In this document: piece after piece, positions 45,501 through 56,969 of the stretch
Layout: each line of letters starts with the position of its first letter
Position numbering within the stretch: the stretch's first letter is position 1
NCBI RefSeq assembly: GCF_000003815.2
Contig: NC_049988.1
Coordinates: 20,457,180 to 20,521,179 of the forward strand
Length of the DNA stretch: 64,000 nucleotides
Origin: Branchiostoma floridae
Taxonomy: Eukaryota > Chordata > Leptocardii > Amphioxiformes > Branchiostomatidae
Reading direction: 5' to 3'
The notes under the pieces: model-generated
Databases searched by the model: none
What the model was told of the DNA's origin: nothing
What the model saw: only the letters and a program-made list of their open reading frames with translations
Program-made: the position numbers and the translations under genes

Positions 45501-46491
45501 AGCTTGATTTGATATCATAAGAAGTGCATGCTGTGAGTTCGACGTCATCCCTAAGAAAATGTTTGGCTTTGTTGTCCAGTATCTCTTGAGTGTGCAATGT
45601 ATGTTATTCCTCTCCAGTTCAAACGATATCCTCTTCATGAACCCACTGGGAGGGAAGTATATCAGGTGCAGTTATAAGCCCAAAGACCTCCCTCGTGTCA
45701 TAGCCATGACAGTCACAAGTGACAACAACATCTACCTCCTGACCAATAAGCAAGAGAGTGACGAGCAGTTGTCCTTACTTAAGTACAACCATGCGGGGAA
45801 CGTATGGGAAGATTCTGGTATGTCCTCAGTATCTAAGTGTCTGAGGCTGGAAAAAGATTTGAGATACTACAATAAGCATCTTATTGAAGTTGATGGGATC
45901 TTATACTGTCTTGATGTCAATGGATCCGGAGGCGTGATATGGATGATTAAGTACAACCAGCACACTGACCAGTGGCAGGAGTGTTCACAGCAACTTGACA
46001 GTACTACATTCGACTACTATGTAGCATTGTCCTGTGGCTCATACCTCTATTTGCTTACAAGCAAGGAGCTTCATCGCTACGACCCGAGCCAGGACCGTTG
46101 GTGCAAGCGGACCCCACCAGGGAACATTCCTGAAGTCTGTACAGCAGTTGCCATGGGAGCAGAGATTTTCTGCACAGACATGGACTTAACTCAGACTATG
46201 GTGTACGACACAGAGTCAGACCAATGGCAGACACTGCAAAGCTGGCCAAACCCAGGAAACTTTGATATTGATGTTATTCCCAAGCTTTACATTCTAGAAA
46301 ACCAGCTACACCTACTGGTCAGCTGTTCTACTGACTCCAAGGATGGATACAGAAACCTAGCATATGTGTATGACAGGTCTGCTGATGTCTGGATAAGCTT
46401 GAGGAAAATCATGACTGATACGGAGTATTCTGCGCGTGGTCCTCATTTTCCTGTGGCACGTATATACCTACCACATCTTAAGGAGACATAA
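42508..46491 (+). CDS. KLHL array copy 9: BTB-BACK-Kelch CUL3 adaptor-like protein, 585 aa
   Basis: Exons 42508-42762, 43576-43842, 44923-45062, 45217-45438, 45618-46491; in frame with no stops. Exon 2 carries two extra codons (SYMVKYMKVEHFN) at the BTB-BACK boundary. Exon 4 has a four-residue internal repeat (NLKPNLKP). Exon 1 reads VLPSSYQD, LRGFLGSVGELQ and SRLKTVVLQ. The phi-X-E motif DMAES is kept. The kelch exon (SNDILFMNPLGGK) resembles copy 5 ([20 protein letters not shown]), as does the 3' flank. Intron 1 contains a LINE 3' end, and intron 2 (1.08 kb) contains two MITEs. Role as for copy 2. Confidence 0.88.
43130..43457 (+). mobile_element. LINE 3' end in intron 1 of copy 9
   Basis: A decayed frame reads KFTDKKKTVLLLTSQNLHI, matching the fragments at 11800 and 14792. 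It ends GCAATTAGCCCACGGGCAAGG-like sequence and TTTGCAATAAAAC, same orientation as the gene. Confidence 0.7.
44058..44267. mobile_element. CTGTAAATGCA-type MITE, intron 2 of copy 9
   Basis: Ends CTGTAAATGCAGAAATG and CTTAAATGCATTTACAG. Internal GTTCGCGGTGGTTTGATG and GGTTTTCGCGGTGGC blocks are partly self-complementary with CCACCGTGAACATTTTTCC. Inverted relative to the copies at 26399 and 49656. Confidence 0.8.
44493..44845. mobile_element. hAT-like MITE, 353 bp, intron 2 of copy 9
   Basis: Ends CAGGGCTCGAAATACC and AGTATTTCAATCCCTG, with ACAAT on both flanks. It has ACCTGCA-rich internal sequence in common with 11334-11595 but in the opposite orientation, so this is an independent insertion of the same family. 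Confidence 0.75.
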
Positions 46492-47504
46492 AAATACATA
46501 CTTTCTTACGCTTTTCATCATCAGCGCACAGATTTAGGATGCATAGAGTGCCGGGCAGGGCTGATCGATAACATTTTTATTTGATCACAGGTTTTCCTGA
46601 ATATGTCAACAATGGGATTTGTATCGTATTGCTGGATTTAATACCTAAGTGGAAATATTACAGAAATGCTTGCATCGTTTTTCTTCTTATGTCTTAAATC
46701 TAACAACAGTAATTGCCAGACTTGCTGACATCTTAGTAAGTTTACCCCCGTGGTATTTGGTGAGGGGGATGTGGGTAGAGGGGTGGGGGGAGTCCCAGTG
46801 GACTATACAGCAGGGCACATAGACTGAGACCTTATTTCTTTAAATTATGGAACTTTTACCATTATTTCATATCTAATTCTAAATGTATCTTATACGCAGT
46901 TTTTTTTTCTGTGGTGCCGTCGCCAGATATGGCATTTGCTGTTAACGTTTGTTTACAAAGCCATTTGTAAAGTTAGGCACATTAAATTATATACATGTAT
47001 TTCCAGATACAATGAATATCCTTTTGTATCATTTTTGAAGAATAAATGTTTACTGATGGAAAGATAGTCGTCGTTTTGTTCTATTCTGTTTGACGACCAA
47101 TTTTACTTTAAAGAGGGTCATGATTAGATTGTGTCACGATAACTCATATGAAAACTTTTTTAGGAATTTTCTCAAAGTTGAAGGCCTCAGCACAGCAAAA
47201 ATCACTGCATTATCACATTTATTGCGAAACATCTATTTTCAACAACATTGAAATGCAAATACGTACTCAGTAACATCAGATTAAAAGAAAAAAAAGCAGC
47301 GTGATATTAGTTCTTCTAGTTGAAGCTATCAGTGGGGCCAAATATCTTGGTAATATTAACATACAGCAAGGCATACAAACATGGTACCGACATACTACAT
47401 CATCATCATGGTCAAACAAGTATGTAATGGGGACATATTTTCACTTTTAAACCAACACTCAAGGAACGACAGACATATAAACTTTCTATCAGCGGTACAG
47501 ATAT
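46492..47504. other. copy 9 / copy 10 intergenic region
   Basis: 3' flank homologous to that of copy 5 (GCAGGGCTGATC, GGGATTTGTAT, CTTAAATCTAACA blocks), then unique AT-rich DNA. No gene is seen. Confidence 0.6.
47041..47046 (+). terminator. conserved polyadenylation signal, copy 9
   Basis: AATAAA in GAAGAATAAATGTTTACTGA, about 550 bases after the stop. Confidence 0.55.
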
Positions 47505-47642
47505 CGACATTTACATCTTATGGTAGTCATCCTTCCACCTCGAGGAATGATGGAAGCTCTCTTACTGTTGCATTATGTGGGTAATCAGTGTTTATCCAGT
47601 CTGCCTACCCTTTGACCCTTGCGTCATACCATCATCATCAAC
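47505..47642 (+). promoter_or_regulatory. conserved 5' module of copy 10
   Basis: CATTTACATCTTATGGTAG, CATCCTTCCACCTCGAGG, TTATGTGGGTAATCAGTG (47573-47590), TGACCC-TT-GCGTCA (47613-47626; one mismatch in the palindrome), then CATCATCATCAACATGG. Confidence 0.55.
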
Positions 47643-50600
47643 ATGGCCGCCGCAGACAAAGAACCCCACGCCAGCGCAGTTCGTCCTCGTTTCTACCAAG
47701 ACGAGAGCTATCTGCGCGGGTTTCTTGGAACTGTGAGTGACTTACAGAAGGCTGGGGTACTGCAGGACGTCGTCCTTGAAGTCGAGGGCCGGCGGTTTCC
47801 CTGCCATCGGCTTGTTCTGTCCGCGGCCAGCCCCTACTTCAGGGCCATGTTTACAAGTGACATGGCGGAAAGTCGTCAGAAGACGGTTGTTTTACAGGTA
47901 GGATTGGCGTGACGTGTGAATGGAATAGAGTGATACAGGAAACTTTTAAGCATGCTACGTATTACAGAGAACAAGTAAAACCGTTGTGATTCATTGTTTA
48001 ACAAAGTTCAATCGCAACTAGAGGTCACTGTTTCATAATCTCCGAGCAGATCTTGCGTGGCACAAGACAGTGTCATAAGCTGGCGAAGGAGTTAATCTGT
48101 AAATTGGACAATTTATTCCTCTGCTAGCTAAACTCCTTCCCCAGCTTATGATACTGCCTTATGCCACGCAAGTTCTGCTTGGAGATTAACTGTTTCAAAC
48201 CATTAACCTGATAGTTAATAGTTTTGAATCTACCAAATGGTGCCTAATTATGCGTCTGCCAGTGCTGTTATGCACAACAAAGGAGTTGACTGCAAGACTG
48301 TACCTCACACTTCTGTGCGAGAAGTCACAAGTCTGGTTTATTGATAGCAGAAGACTATTCATATTCAAGTCCCACCTCCTTCTCTCCAAGCAGAGGTTAG
48401 TGGGGGAAAATCATGATAAATTTCTTCTTCTTTATACAATACTCTGTGTGTTGAGTCATTTCTTTATCCTTCCTAACTGAATTCATGCTGAATGCAACTT
48501 TCTTTTAGCCAATTTTTTTAGGGTTTGCACACTGACATCAGTTTTTGTGTTCTTTTGTGTTTTTGAGGCCTAATGATAAATGTTACAACTTGTAATATCA
48601 TATTTCCCTGCAGGGTTTGGAAATGGGCGTGTTTGAGGAGATCCTGAGTTACATCTACTCGGGAACCCTCCATGTGTCCCTGGACAAAGTGCAGCCCCTG
48701 TACCAGGCAGCCGACCTCCTCCAACTGGACTATGTGAGAGACACCTGCAGCAGCTACATGGCCATGAACGTGGAGCGCTCCACCTGTGTGGACCTGTACA
48801 AGTTTGCTGATGTCTTCTCTGTGGATATTGTGCAAAAGGCTAGTCTGCAGTTGATCCATAGAAACTTTGTTGAGGTGGGTCTGCTACTTAAATTGTAGGT
48901 TACTTAATTTTGTACTTCTGTCTCATGCATGGGCCTTTAGAATCTGTCATAGAATTATCAAGAAATCCATTTGTTTGTTAAAACAATTAGGAAAGAACAG
49001 TTGCATCTTTTGCATTAGTGGAGTTAGCTTTTAATTATTTTAGAGCATGTCATCTTCTAGTACAAGTTTGAATTTCATAATCTTCATAACTGTCCTCAGA
49101 ATCACTTTCCAGTGTTTATTTTTTTAGTCCATGTACATGTACTCTTTACCTCCACAGGTTGCCTCCAGTGAAGAGTTCTGCAACCTGAGTGTGAATCAGC
49201 TGACTGAGATCATCAGCCACGATGAGCTGGATGTTAAAGCGGAGACAACAGTGTGGGAGGCTGTGGTGAGATGGGTGCAGCACAGCAGGGAAGACAGGTG
49301 GGTGTCAGTGTTCTTCTTTTGTCACATATGGCGATCTTAATTCGTTTATATGGATGACATCCACTGGGAACTCCCAAAACTGATGCAATTGTGCAAGTTT
49401 GACCCCAAAAAGTTTCTTTCATTATGAGGAAACATAATCTAGTAATGAGCAATAGATTCTTCTTTGACTTTGGAATATTCTATGACATCAGTATATATTT
49501 TCCGTTTTTGCAATCCACGGCATGTATTTGCATATTTTGAAGCTGCTCTGTACGATTTACACTGTATAGTCGAACATTTTTTCAAACTATTTTTTGAAAC
49601 ATCCGAAAATTGATTCAGGCGGGGATGTCATGGCTTTTAACAAGAAATAAACTTACTGTAAATGCATTTAAGTTTGTGGGGATTTAATTTTGCGGTAGCA
49701 CCATGCACTGTAGTAACTTACTGGCATGGAAAAATGTTTGCGGTTGGTTTTAATTCGCGGTGAAGCGTCCACCACAAAAACCGCAAACATAAAACCACCA
49801 CGAAAGATTCTGCATTTACAATAACTTATCAGAAGCTTATGTTATAAACTTATACCAGGGAATCAACTAAATCCATCTGTACCCTACAGACTGCACCACC
49901 TACCCAGCATCCTCCCTCACATCCGCTTCAACCTACTGACCCCATACAACATGGTGGCCATCTTGGATCACCCCCTGGTAAGGGAGGATCCTGGGAGATC
50001 TGCCATCAGGAATGTGGTAAAGGGGACATCCAACCTGAAGAAGAGATTTGGGATGGAGACACTGGAAATGGCTCTACTTTTTGCTGATAGGTGTGTAGGA
50101 AGCCTCTATGACCTCTGCCATGGGTCATTCATTTGTTTGTATGTTCATTCATCTGTGAGTGAGTGAGTGAGTGAGTGAGTGTGTGAGTGAGTGAGTGAGT
50201 GAGTGAGTGAGTGAGTGAGTGAGTGAGTGAGTGAGTGAGTGAGTGAGTGTGTGTGTGAGTGAGTGAGTGAGTGAGTGAGTGAGTGAGTGAGTGAGTGAGT
50301 GTGTGAGTGAGTGAGTGAGTGAGTGAGTGAGTGAGTGAGTGAGTGAGTTAGAAGAAATAAGTACAGCGACATGACTTTCTGCCTTATCAGTCAGTGTCAG
50401 TACATGTTACATGCACAGTACTTAGTCCTCCACTTAACCCAACTGCAAAGCAACTGTAGTACTGCTCATTTTTGCCTTGCATGAAACATAAAGTGTGTAA
50501 AGGTCCCAGTTGTTTCACCATTAACTGTAAATTTCAACCCATTGGCAATGGTTCCTCTTGGTTTTTGCAGTAGCCGCTTACCACGAAGTCATGGCACTAT

Positions 50601-51628
50601 GAATAGGAGCATTGTATTACTAATTGTACTTCAGATAACCTACTAACATAGAACGTGAAATAATGTCTTCACAAAAATAGAAAATACAGGTATCAAAATG
50701 TGAAATTACAATAAAGTTTTATTGATGACTTACAGTGTATTGTCCTCTCTACAGAACAAAAGAAATGCTGTGGATTAATCCAGAGGAAGGGAAGTACATC
50801 AGGTGTCACTATGACATATCACCATTTATAGGAGCAGCTACCAGTGATAATGACATCTTCATCCTGGCTGAAGGTTCACGCAAAAAGCATGCCCTGTTTA
50901 AGTACAACCATGTCGGGAACAAATGGGAACAGAAGTCTTCGTTACGAAGGGACCTCGTGGACAGTGATGATCTACATTTATTTGAGAACCTTATTGAAGT
51001 CGATGGACATCTTTTTTACCTCCTGTTGACATCATCAGTGGTGGTGTTGAAGAAGTACAACCAGCACACAAACAAGTGGCAGACATGTTCCACTCCTCAG
51101 CATGATGGCCGGTTTAACTATTGTGCGGCAGTGTCCTGCAATCAGCACATATATCTCTTTAAAGACAACGACATACAGTGTTACAACCCAAGGGCAGACC
51201 AGTGGTGCAGGAAAACTGGCTCGAACTACATTCCGAAAGAGAATAAAGCTGTTGCCATGGGAACAGAGATCTTCTGCACAGATATGTTTTTTGACAAGAC
51301 ACTGGTGTATGACACAGAGGCAGACAGCTGGCATGAGCATCCGGGATGGCAGAAGACAGGTTATGGCATTGAAAACATCACTCTCTTTGCACTCGAGAAC
51401 AAGCTGCATGCAGTGGTAGATGGCTGGGTTGACCCAGGTACAGACGGGGCCAGAAGAGTAGACCAGGTGCTCCTGTATGACAGGTGTGAAGGTGTTTGGA
51501 AAGAGTTGTCTGTACTGCCTGAAGGACGTTGGTTTATGTATGTTCCGATGTTCCCAGTGGCCCGTATGTACCTGCCATATCTGAACACACAGGGTGCAGC
51601 TAGCACACAGGGCACACAGAGTGAATAG
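47643..51628 (+). CDS. KLHL array copy 10: BTB-BACK-Kelch CUL3 adaptor-like protein, 576 aa, divergent kelch type
   Basis: Exons 47643-47897, 48614-48874, 49158-49297, 49890-50090, 50755-51628; open throughout. BTB (SDMAES intact) is array-typical, and exon 2 begins GLEMGVFEE as only copy 4 does. From exon 4 on it belongs with copy 11: [14 protein letters not shown], exon 4 one codon shorter, donor GTGTGT, and a kelch exon starting [18 protein letters not shown] with shorter early loops, [18 protein letters not shown] and a C-terminal extension [15 protein letters not shown]. Intron 4 contains a (GAGT)n microsatellite, intron 3 a MITE and intron 1 another MITE. It reads as a recombinant of two array lineages. 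Role as for copy 2. Confidence 0.88.
48036..48188. mobile_element. 153-bp MITE with 9-bp target duplication, intron 1 of copy 10
   Basis: Termini TAATCTCCGAGCAGATC and GTTCTGCTTGGAGATTA, flanked by ACTGTTTCA at 48027-48035 and 48189-48197. Copy 4 carries the same insertion with its left end deleted. Same family as 17619-17791. Confidence 0.85.
49656..49821. mobile_element. CTGTAAATGCA-type MITE, intron 3 of copy 10
   Basis: Ends CTGTAAATGCATTTAAG and GATTCTGCATTTACAA. The host intron in copies 1 and 8 reads AATAAACTTAACTTAT uninterrupted, giving a paralogous empty site and a TTA/TA target repeat. Confidence 0.85.
50153..50348. repeat. (GAGT)n microsatellite, intron 4 of copy 10
   Basis: About 49 tetramers with a few GTGT interruptions, within intron 4. 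The opposite strand gives a spurious THSLTHSL open frame. Confidence 0.97.
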
Positions 51629-53134
51629 CGTCAACCACTAGAGCTCTTGTGTATGGTTACTAATTTGTTCGAACTTAAGACAAACCATTGTACTAAGGGA
51701 TTATCCTGGAAGGCATCACCTGCTCTGTACAAGGAAATGAGGTAGATACCGTAATGCCTAGTTAAAGGCAGTCTTGGCTGAGACAGCCTTTTGTTTGACC
51801 AAAGGAAGGAGAGCTGTGAGTCATGAAAATTTTGTTGTGTTGCCAATTTCTTGGCCGTCTCCCTTGTACTTCTGAATATTGTTTCCACTCCAAATTTAGA
51901 ATGCAATGAAAGCATAGTTTTGCTTTCACCATTAGATTAAAAAAACCTCTACACTATTGAGTGCATGGTTCAGCCTCCATTGTATACACCAAGGCCCTGA
52001 ACAGCTTCTCTCACATCCAAACTGAAGGGCTGACTTGTGGAGAGTATTTAGCAGTAAGGAAAGAACAATGTAGTATCAGCAGTTACTTATTTCGTAAGTT
52101 ATTTATATATTATGCAGTTATTTTTACATGGAATAGATCACAATGCCATTAAGTAAGGTCTAACTGATGCTCTGTTTTCTTTTATTTGTTTCATTTATCT
52201 ATTTTGATTTAGTTTTTCCACTTTAATTACTTTTATTTCCTTATCATCTCATATCTTATATAAGTAGAAATTCATGATATTTATCAGCGTATTTCTTGTG
52301 AGTTGTACCAAGTAAATGTTTTCTTCAGTTTTTATTGGAATCATGAGATCATGAAGTTAATGTGCTCTGGTGTCTTGTGGACCCTATTTCTTTTTCACCG
52401 AAAAAGATTTTTCTTTTTCTAACAATCAATACATGATGAAAATGTCGTCTCTTTGTCTTTCTCGGCACAACAAACCCAAAGCGACATTCGTAACATATTC
52501 TACATCTATAGTACATACATAAAAGTAAGTGGATACAGAAGACAGAAGGAGTAACAACAAGGAAAATGAATATTAATAACAAGCTACAAGGGCCTTAGAA
52601 AAAAATGAGCTAATGGTACAGATTGTAATATACGCATACTTGGGCCCACCAAAATGTCATTGAGGTATGAACTGACAGAATGGAAGTTTAAGACATCCTA
52701 CACCTCCAGACGCGTAGATCAAATCCATCTATATCTAGCAATATTGACCATGATAAGAGTGAGCATTGCAGCTGCGAAACATATTTCTATCGCTAGAGGC
52801 CCTCGTTGACATGTGGTTCATGTATCACACAGTACAGGGGCGTATTAATGAAACCCTATAGTTAAGACTTAACTCAATGATTAACATACAGTCCAATCTG
52901 CACTACTATCACTTTTTCTACTACCGCTACTACTATCACTTTTATTACTGTTACTAGGACTACTTCTACTACTAACAGTTACTACTACTACTATCTCTGC
53001 ATAAGGACTAAATCACCCTGTATATGACAGTAGCTACTCAAGGGACTTTACATAAGAAAATGGTCACAGCAAACAGGTGGGCAATGTAGACAGGTTGATT
53101 CCCAAAGTGTTGTCGATATTAAACAAAGAAACAA
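51629..53134. other. copy 10 / copy 11 intergenic region
   Basis: No gene seen. The part 52650-53110 (TGTCATTGAGGTAT..., CAATATTGACCATG..., TACTACTAC-rich, AAGGGACTTTA...) is repeated after copy 11 at 57985-58410. No conserved poly(A) context was found. Confidence 0.6.
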
Positions 53135-53214
53135 AAAAGCTACATTATGTGGGTAATCAGTATTTGTCTGCCAACCTTTGACACTGGGGTCATACCACCA
53201 TCATCAACAACAAC
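53135..53214 (+). promoter_or_regulatory. conserved 5' module of copy 11
   Basis: TTATGTGGGTAATCAGTA (53144-53161), TGACAC-TG-GGGTCA (53179-53192; two changes in the left half-site), then a slightly longer CATCATCAACAACAACATGG start context. Confidence 0.5.
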
Positions 53215-56200
53215 ATGGCTGCCACTAATCAAGTAGCCAAGGTCAGCCCGGTTCGTCCTCGTTCCTACCAAGATAGGAGCTATCTGCACGGGTTTCTTGG
53301 AACTGTGGGCGACTTACAAAAGGCTGGGGTACTGCAGGATGTCGTCCTTGAAGTCGAGGGCCGGCGGTTTCCCTGCCATCGGCTTGTTCTGTCCGCGGCC
53401 AGCCCCTACTTCAGGGCCATGTTTACAAGTGACATGGCGGAAAGTCGTCAGAAGACGGTTGTTTTACAGGTAGGGTTGGCGTAACGTGAAGTTGATATAA
53501 TATAGTGATACAGAGAACTTGCAAATATTTCAAACGTCACATAGAAAATGTAAAGTATGGAAATCCATTGTTAACCGAAGCCAACAAAATTATGTTAAAC
53601 CACCTTGGTTTAACCTCCATGGTTAAACTTTCCTTTGATGTTTCACAAACTCCTCACTTACTCCACGCTATCTAGGGGTTAAAGTAGCTGGGTTAAAGTT
53701 AAACTTCACTGGCCTCATATTGTTATTATGGGCAGGATTTTTTAAATCAAAAGCCGATGGCTCAGAATTATTAGTTAACATTGCATATGTGCAAATACTA
53801 GTACATGTAGGCTTATTAGCAGAATAGGATGAAAAATTTGATCCACAAAGTGACAAACTTGTGACATATTTCCCTGCTGTATCTAGTTAATTTCAAAACG
53901 ATGGTACCTTATGTGGTTAATGGCTGAACAGTGTTATGTTATATCCTTTACAGGGTTTGGATGCAGGAGTGGTTGAGGAGATCCTGAGTTACATCTACTC
54001 GGGAACCCTTCATGTGTCCCTGGACAAAGTGCAGCCCCTGTACCAGGCAGCCGACCTCCTCCAACTGGACTATGTGAGAGACACCTGCAGCAGCTACATG
54101 GCCATGAATGTGGAGCGCTCCACCTGTGTGGACCTGTACAAGTTTGCTGATGTCTTCTCTGTGGACATTGTCCAAAAAGCTTGTTTGAAGTGTATCAATA
54201 GAAACTTTGTTGAGGTGGGTCTGATATTTTGATTGTAGGTCACTTCATTTGATTACTTCCCCCTCATACAAAGACGGTTGTCTTGAAATTCAAGACGAAC
54301 AACTTTGAGTGAAGAATGACTTTGTGTGTCACACAATTGTTGTAAAAGTCAAGTTTGTGCATTTTTTCATTATCAGAGTTACCTAATCTAAGTGCATGTC
54401 ATCTACAAATTTAAATTTCATAACCTTAATAGCTGTCCTTGAAAATGTATAAAGGAACTTGATTATCAGTGCCATTTATGTATTCTCTGCCTCCACAGGT
54501 TGCCTCCAGCGAGGAGTTCTGCAGCCTGAGTGTGAATCAGCTGACTGAGATCATCAGCCACGATGAGCTGGATGTTAAAGAGGAGACAACAGTGTGGGAG
54601 GCTGTGGTGAGATGGGTGCAGCACAGCAGGGAGGACAGGTGGGTGGCAGTGTTCTTCTGTCCTTAGATATCTAGCTTTTGAAATGAAGTAAACTTAGTTC
54701 ATTAAGAGCTGATGAGATACTATGCTATCGGCTAAATCTGCACCTTCACTATACCCTACAGACTGCACCACCTACCCAGCATCCTCCCTCACATCCGCTT
54801 TAACCTGCTGACCCCGTACAACATGATGACCATCTTGGATCACCCCCTGGTCAGGGAGGATCCTGGGAAGTCTGCCGTCAAGAACGTGGTAAAAGAGACT
54901 TCCAACGTTAACATGAAGAGGAGGATCGGGATGGACACAATGGAAATGGCTCTGATTTTCTCTGAAAGGTCTGTGTAAAATAAATACGGGCACATACCCT
55001 TTCCTATCAATCAGTATCAATGTCAGTGATTTTAAGTTAATTTTCCTTATCATTGAATCAGGTCATACCAAAGACTTTAAGACTTCATCACTTATTAGAA
55101 AGTGTATGGTACTAGTAGTTGAACACACACTCTGCTGTAGTTACTTGTCTAGCTTAAAGACCAACCCCGTACTATAAAACCACCCAATAAATTCGGCTAA
55201 CGTAAACTACTAGAGCTCAGTCTTCTGTTCACTGTGGTGGAGTTCACATGGGGAAGGCTGGCTGAGACGGCTGACCAACACACCTTATTTTCAATTCAAT
55301 TTTGATATTAGGATACTACATTAGGTATTAAAGTATGATTATACATAAAGCTTTACCTAACCCAGAATATAAAGTAATGAAAATGCTGGCTTGTCTTACT
55401 CTGGTACTGTGAGACATACCTGACAGTTACATGTACAGTCTACATAGCCCCTGTTGGTACACTTGCAAACAGACACCACATTATTAGCCATATTTCTAGA
55501 CACATAAATATCAGAGCTAATTCAGTTATAAGGAAGATTTTCAAGTTGCAATCATGTGTAGATACAAAAAGACATTTTGATACAAAGTTGGCAAAGCAGA
55601 CTTGAAAGTTTCAATTTGAACACAAGGTTGGTTCCCAAAATTCGAAAGTTGCTGTTATTAGGACCTCGATTATGTAACTTTGTTACAGCTATCTGGATCA
55701 TTCTGCAATGTTTGATAGTGTTTCCTTGAAAACCAGTAGAGAAAATATTTGAATTTTTGACCAGTATTTTATGCTAATCTGTCCCTGCCTATGTTTCCAG
55801 TGTGTAGACAGTCTGAGATTTTTATTAGTTTATGTATTTATAGGGGTCAATTCACCCCTCTAGCTGCTGGGATGGTCACAGTAGGGAGTACTTCCTTAGT
55901 GCTGTGCCCAGGGCACTCCTGTTTGGTCTTTAAGACTTTAGTAATGGAGGTGCGCACTGACCCTGTACACAGAATGTTTTTGGAGGGATTTTAGCAAAGT
56001 TGATTTAATGTGACTGATCATAAAATGCATCTCACCCTTTACAGAACAAACGAGATGCTGTGGATGAACCCAGGGGAAGGGAAGTACATCAGGTGTCAAT
56101 ACAACATATCTCCAGTCGCTGGAACAGTTACTAGTGATAATGATATCTACGTTCTGTCTGAAGTGTCCAGCAAGAAGCATTCCCTTTTTAAGTACAACCA

Positions 56201-56919
56201 TGTCAAGAACAATTGGGAACGTAAGCAATCAGTAAGTAGGTTAGACCCATCGGACGACTCTACACCGACTGACTACCTTATGGAAGTCGATGGACAACTT
56301 TTTTACCTCACTGTGCTTGACCCTAAAGTGGTGCTGAAGAAGTACAACGAGCACACAAACAAGTGGCACAGCTGTCCCACACCTCAGCATGATGGGTGGT
56401 TGGAATGGACTGTGGCGGTGTCCTGCAATCAGCACATCTATCTCCTTACACCAGCAGAGATACATTGTTACGACCCAAGAGAGAATCACTGGTGCAAGAA
56501 AACCCAGTCAGATTACTCAGAACGCAGTTAGGTATTACACGGATAACGCTGTTGCCATTGGAACAGAGATCTTCTGCACTGACTCTGACCTAGACAAGAC
56601 ATGGGTGTACGACACAGAGGCCGACAGCTGGTCTGAGTTTCCAGGGTGGCTGAAGGCAGATATAGGAATAGATTACATCACTCTATTTGTAATCCAAAAC
56701 ACGCTGCATGCAGTGGCAGATGGCTGGATGGAAGGGACTTCTGCTGAGTCAAGAAAAGCCCAGCGAGTGTTTGTGTATGACAGGTCTGAACGTGTTTGGA
56801 GAGAGTTGTCTTTCTTGCCTAAAGGACGTTGGTATATGAATGATCCAATGTTCCCAGTGGCTCGTATGTACCTGCCGTATCTGAACACACAAGGTGCAGC
56901 TGGCACAAATGGTGTATAA
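53215..56919 (+). pseudogene. KLHL array copy 11: BTB-BACK-Kelch gene, frameshifted in the kelch exon
   Basis: Exons 53215-53469, 53954-54214, 54499-54638, 54762-54968, 56045-56919. The N-terminus is the most divergent ([13 protein letters not shown]) but the BTB is typical, with SDMAES. The kelch exon is the copy 10 type (RTNEMLWMNPGEGKYIRC). At about 56510-56545 it is 13 bases longer than copy 10 (CAGAACGCAGTTAGGTATTAC region), giving TAG at 56529-56531. The correct frame resumes at [14 protein letters not shown] and stays open to 56919 (TQGAAGTNGV). It could make a protein truncated after three or four blades. Otherwise it is well preserved, so the lesion is young or an assembly error. Confidence 0.82.
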
Positions 56920-56963
56920 TGTCAACTCTTACTATCTTAGATTTGTTGGATGATGATGCTACC

Positions 56964-56969
56964 AATAAA
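56964..56969 (+). terminator. polyadenylation signal, copy 11
   Basis: AATAAA (TACCAATAAAGTTC) only 45 bases after the stop codon; much closer than in copies 1 and 5-9. Confidence 0.5.

Noticed and set aside
50153-50348. Possible CRISPR-like array
   Set aside because: Uniform 4-base repeat without spacers, in an animal intron.
50145-50372. THSLTHSL repeat protein on the reverse strand
   Set aside because: Translation of the (GAGT)n microsatellite only.
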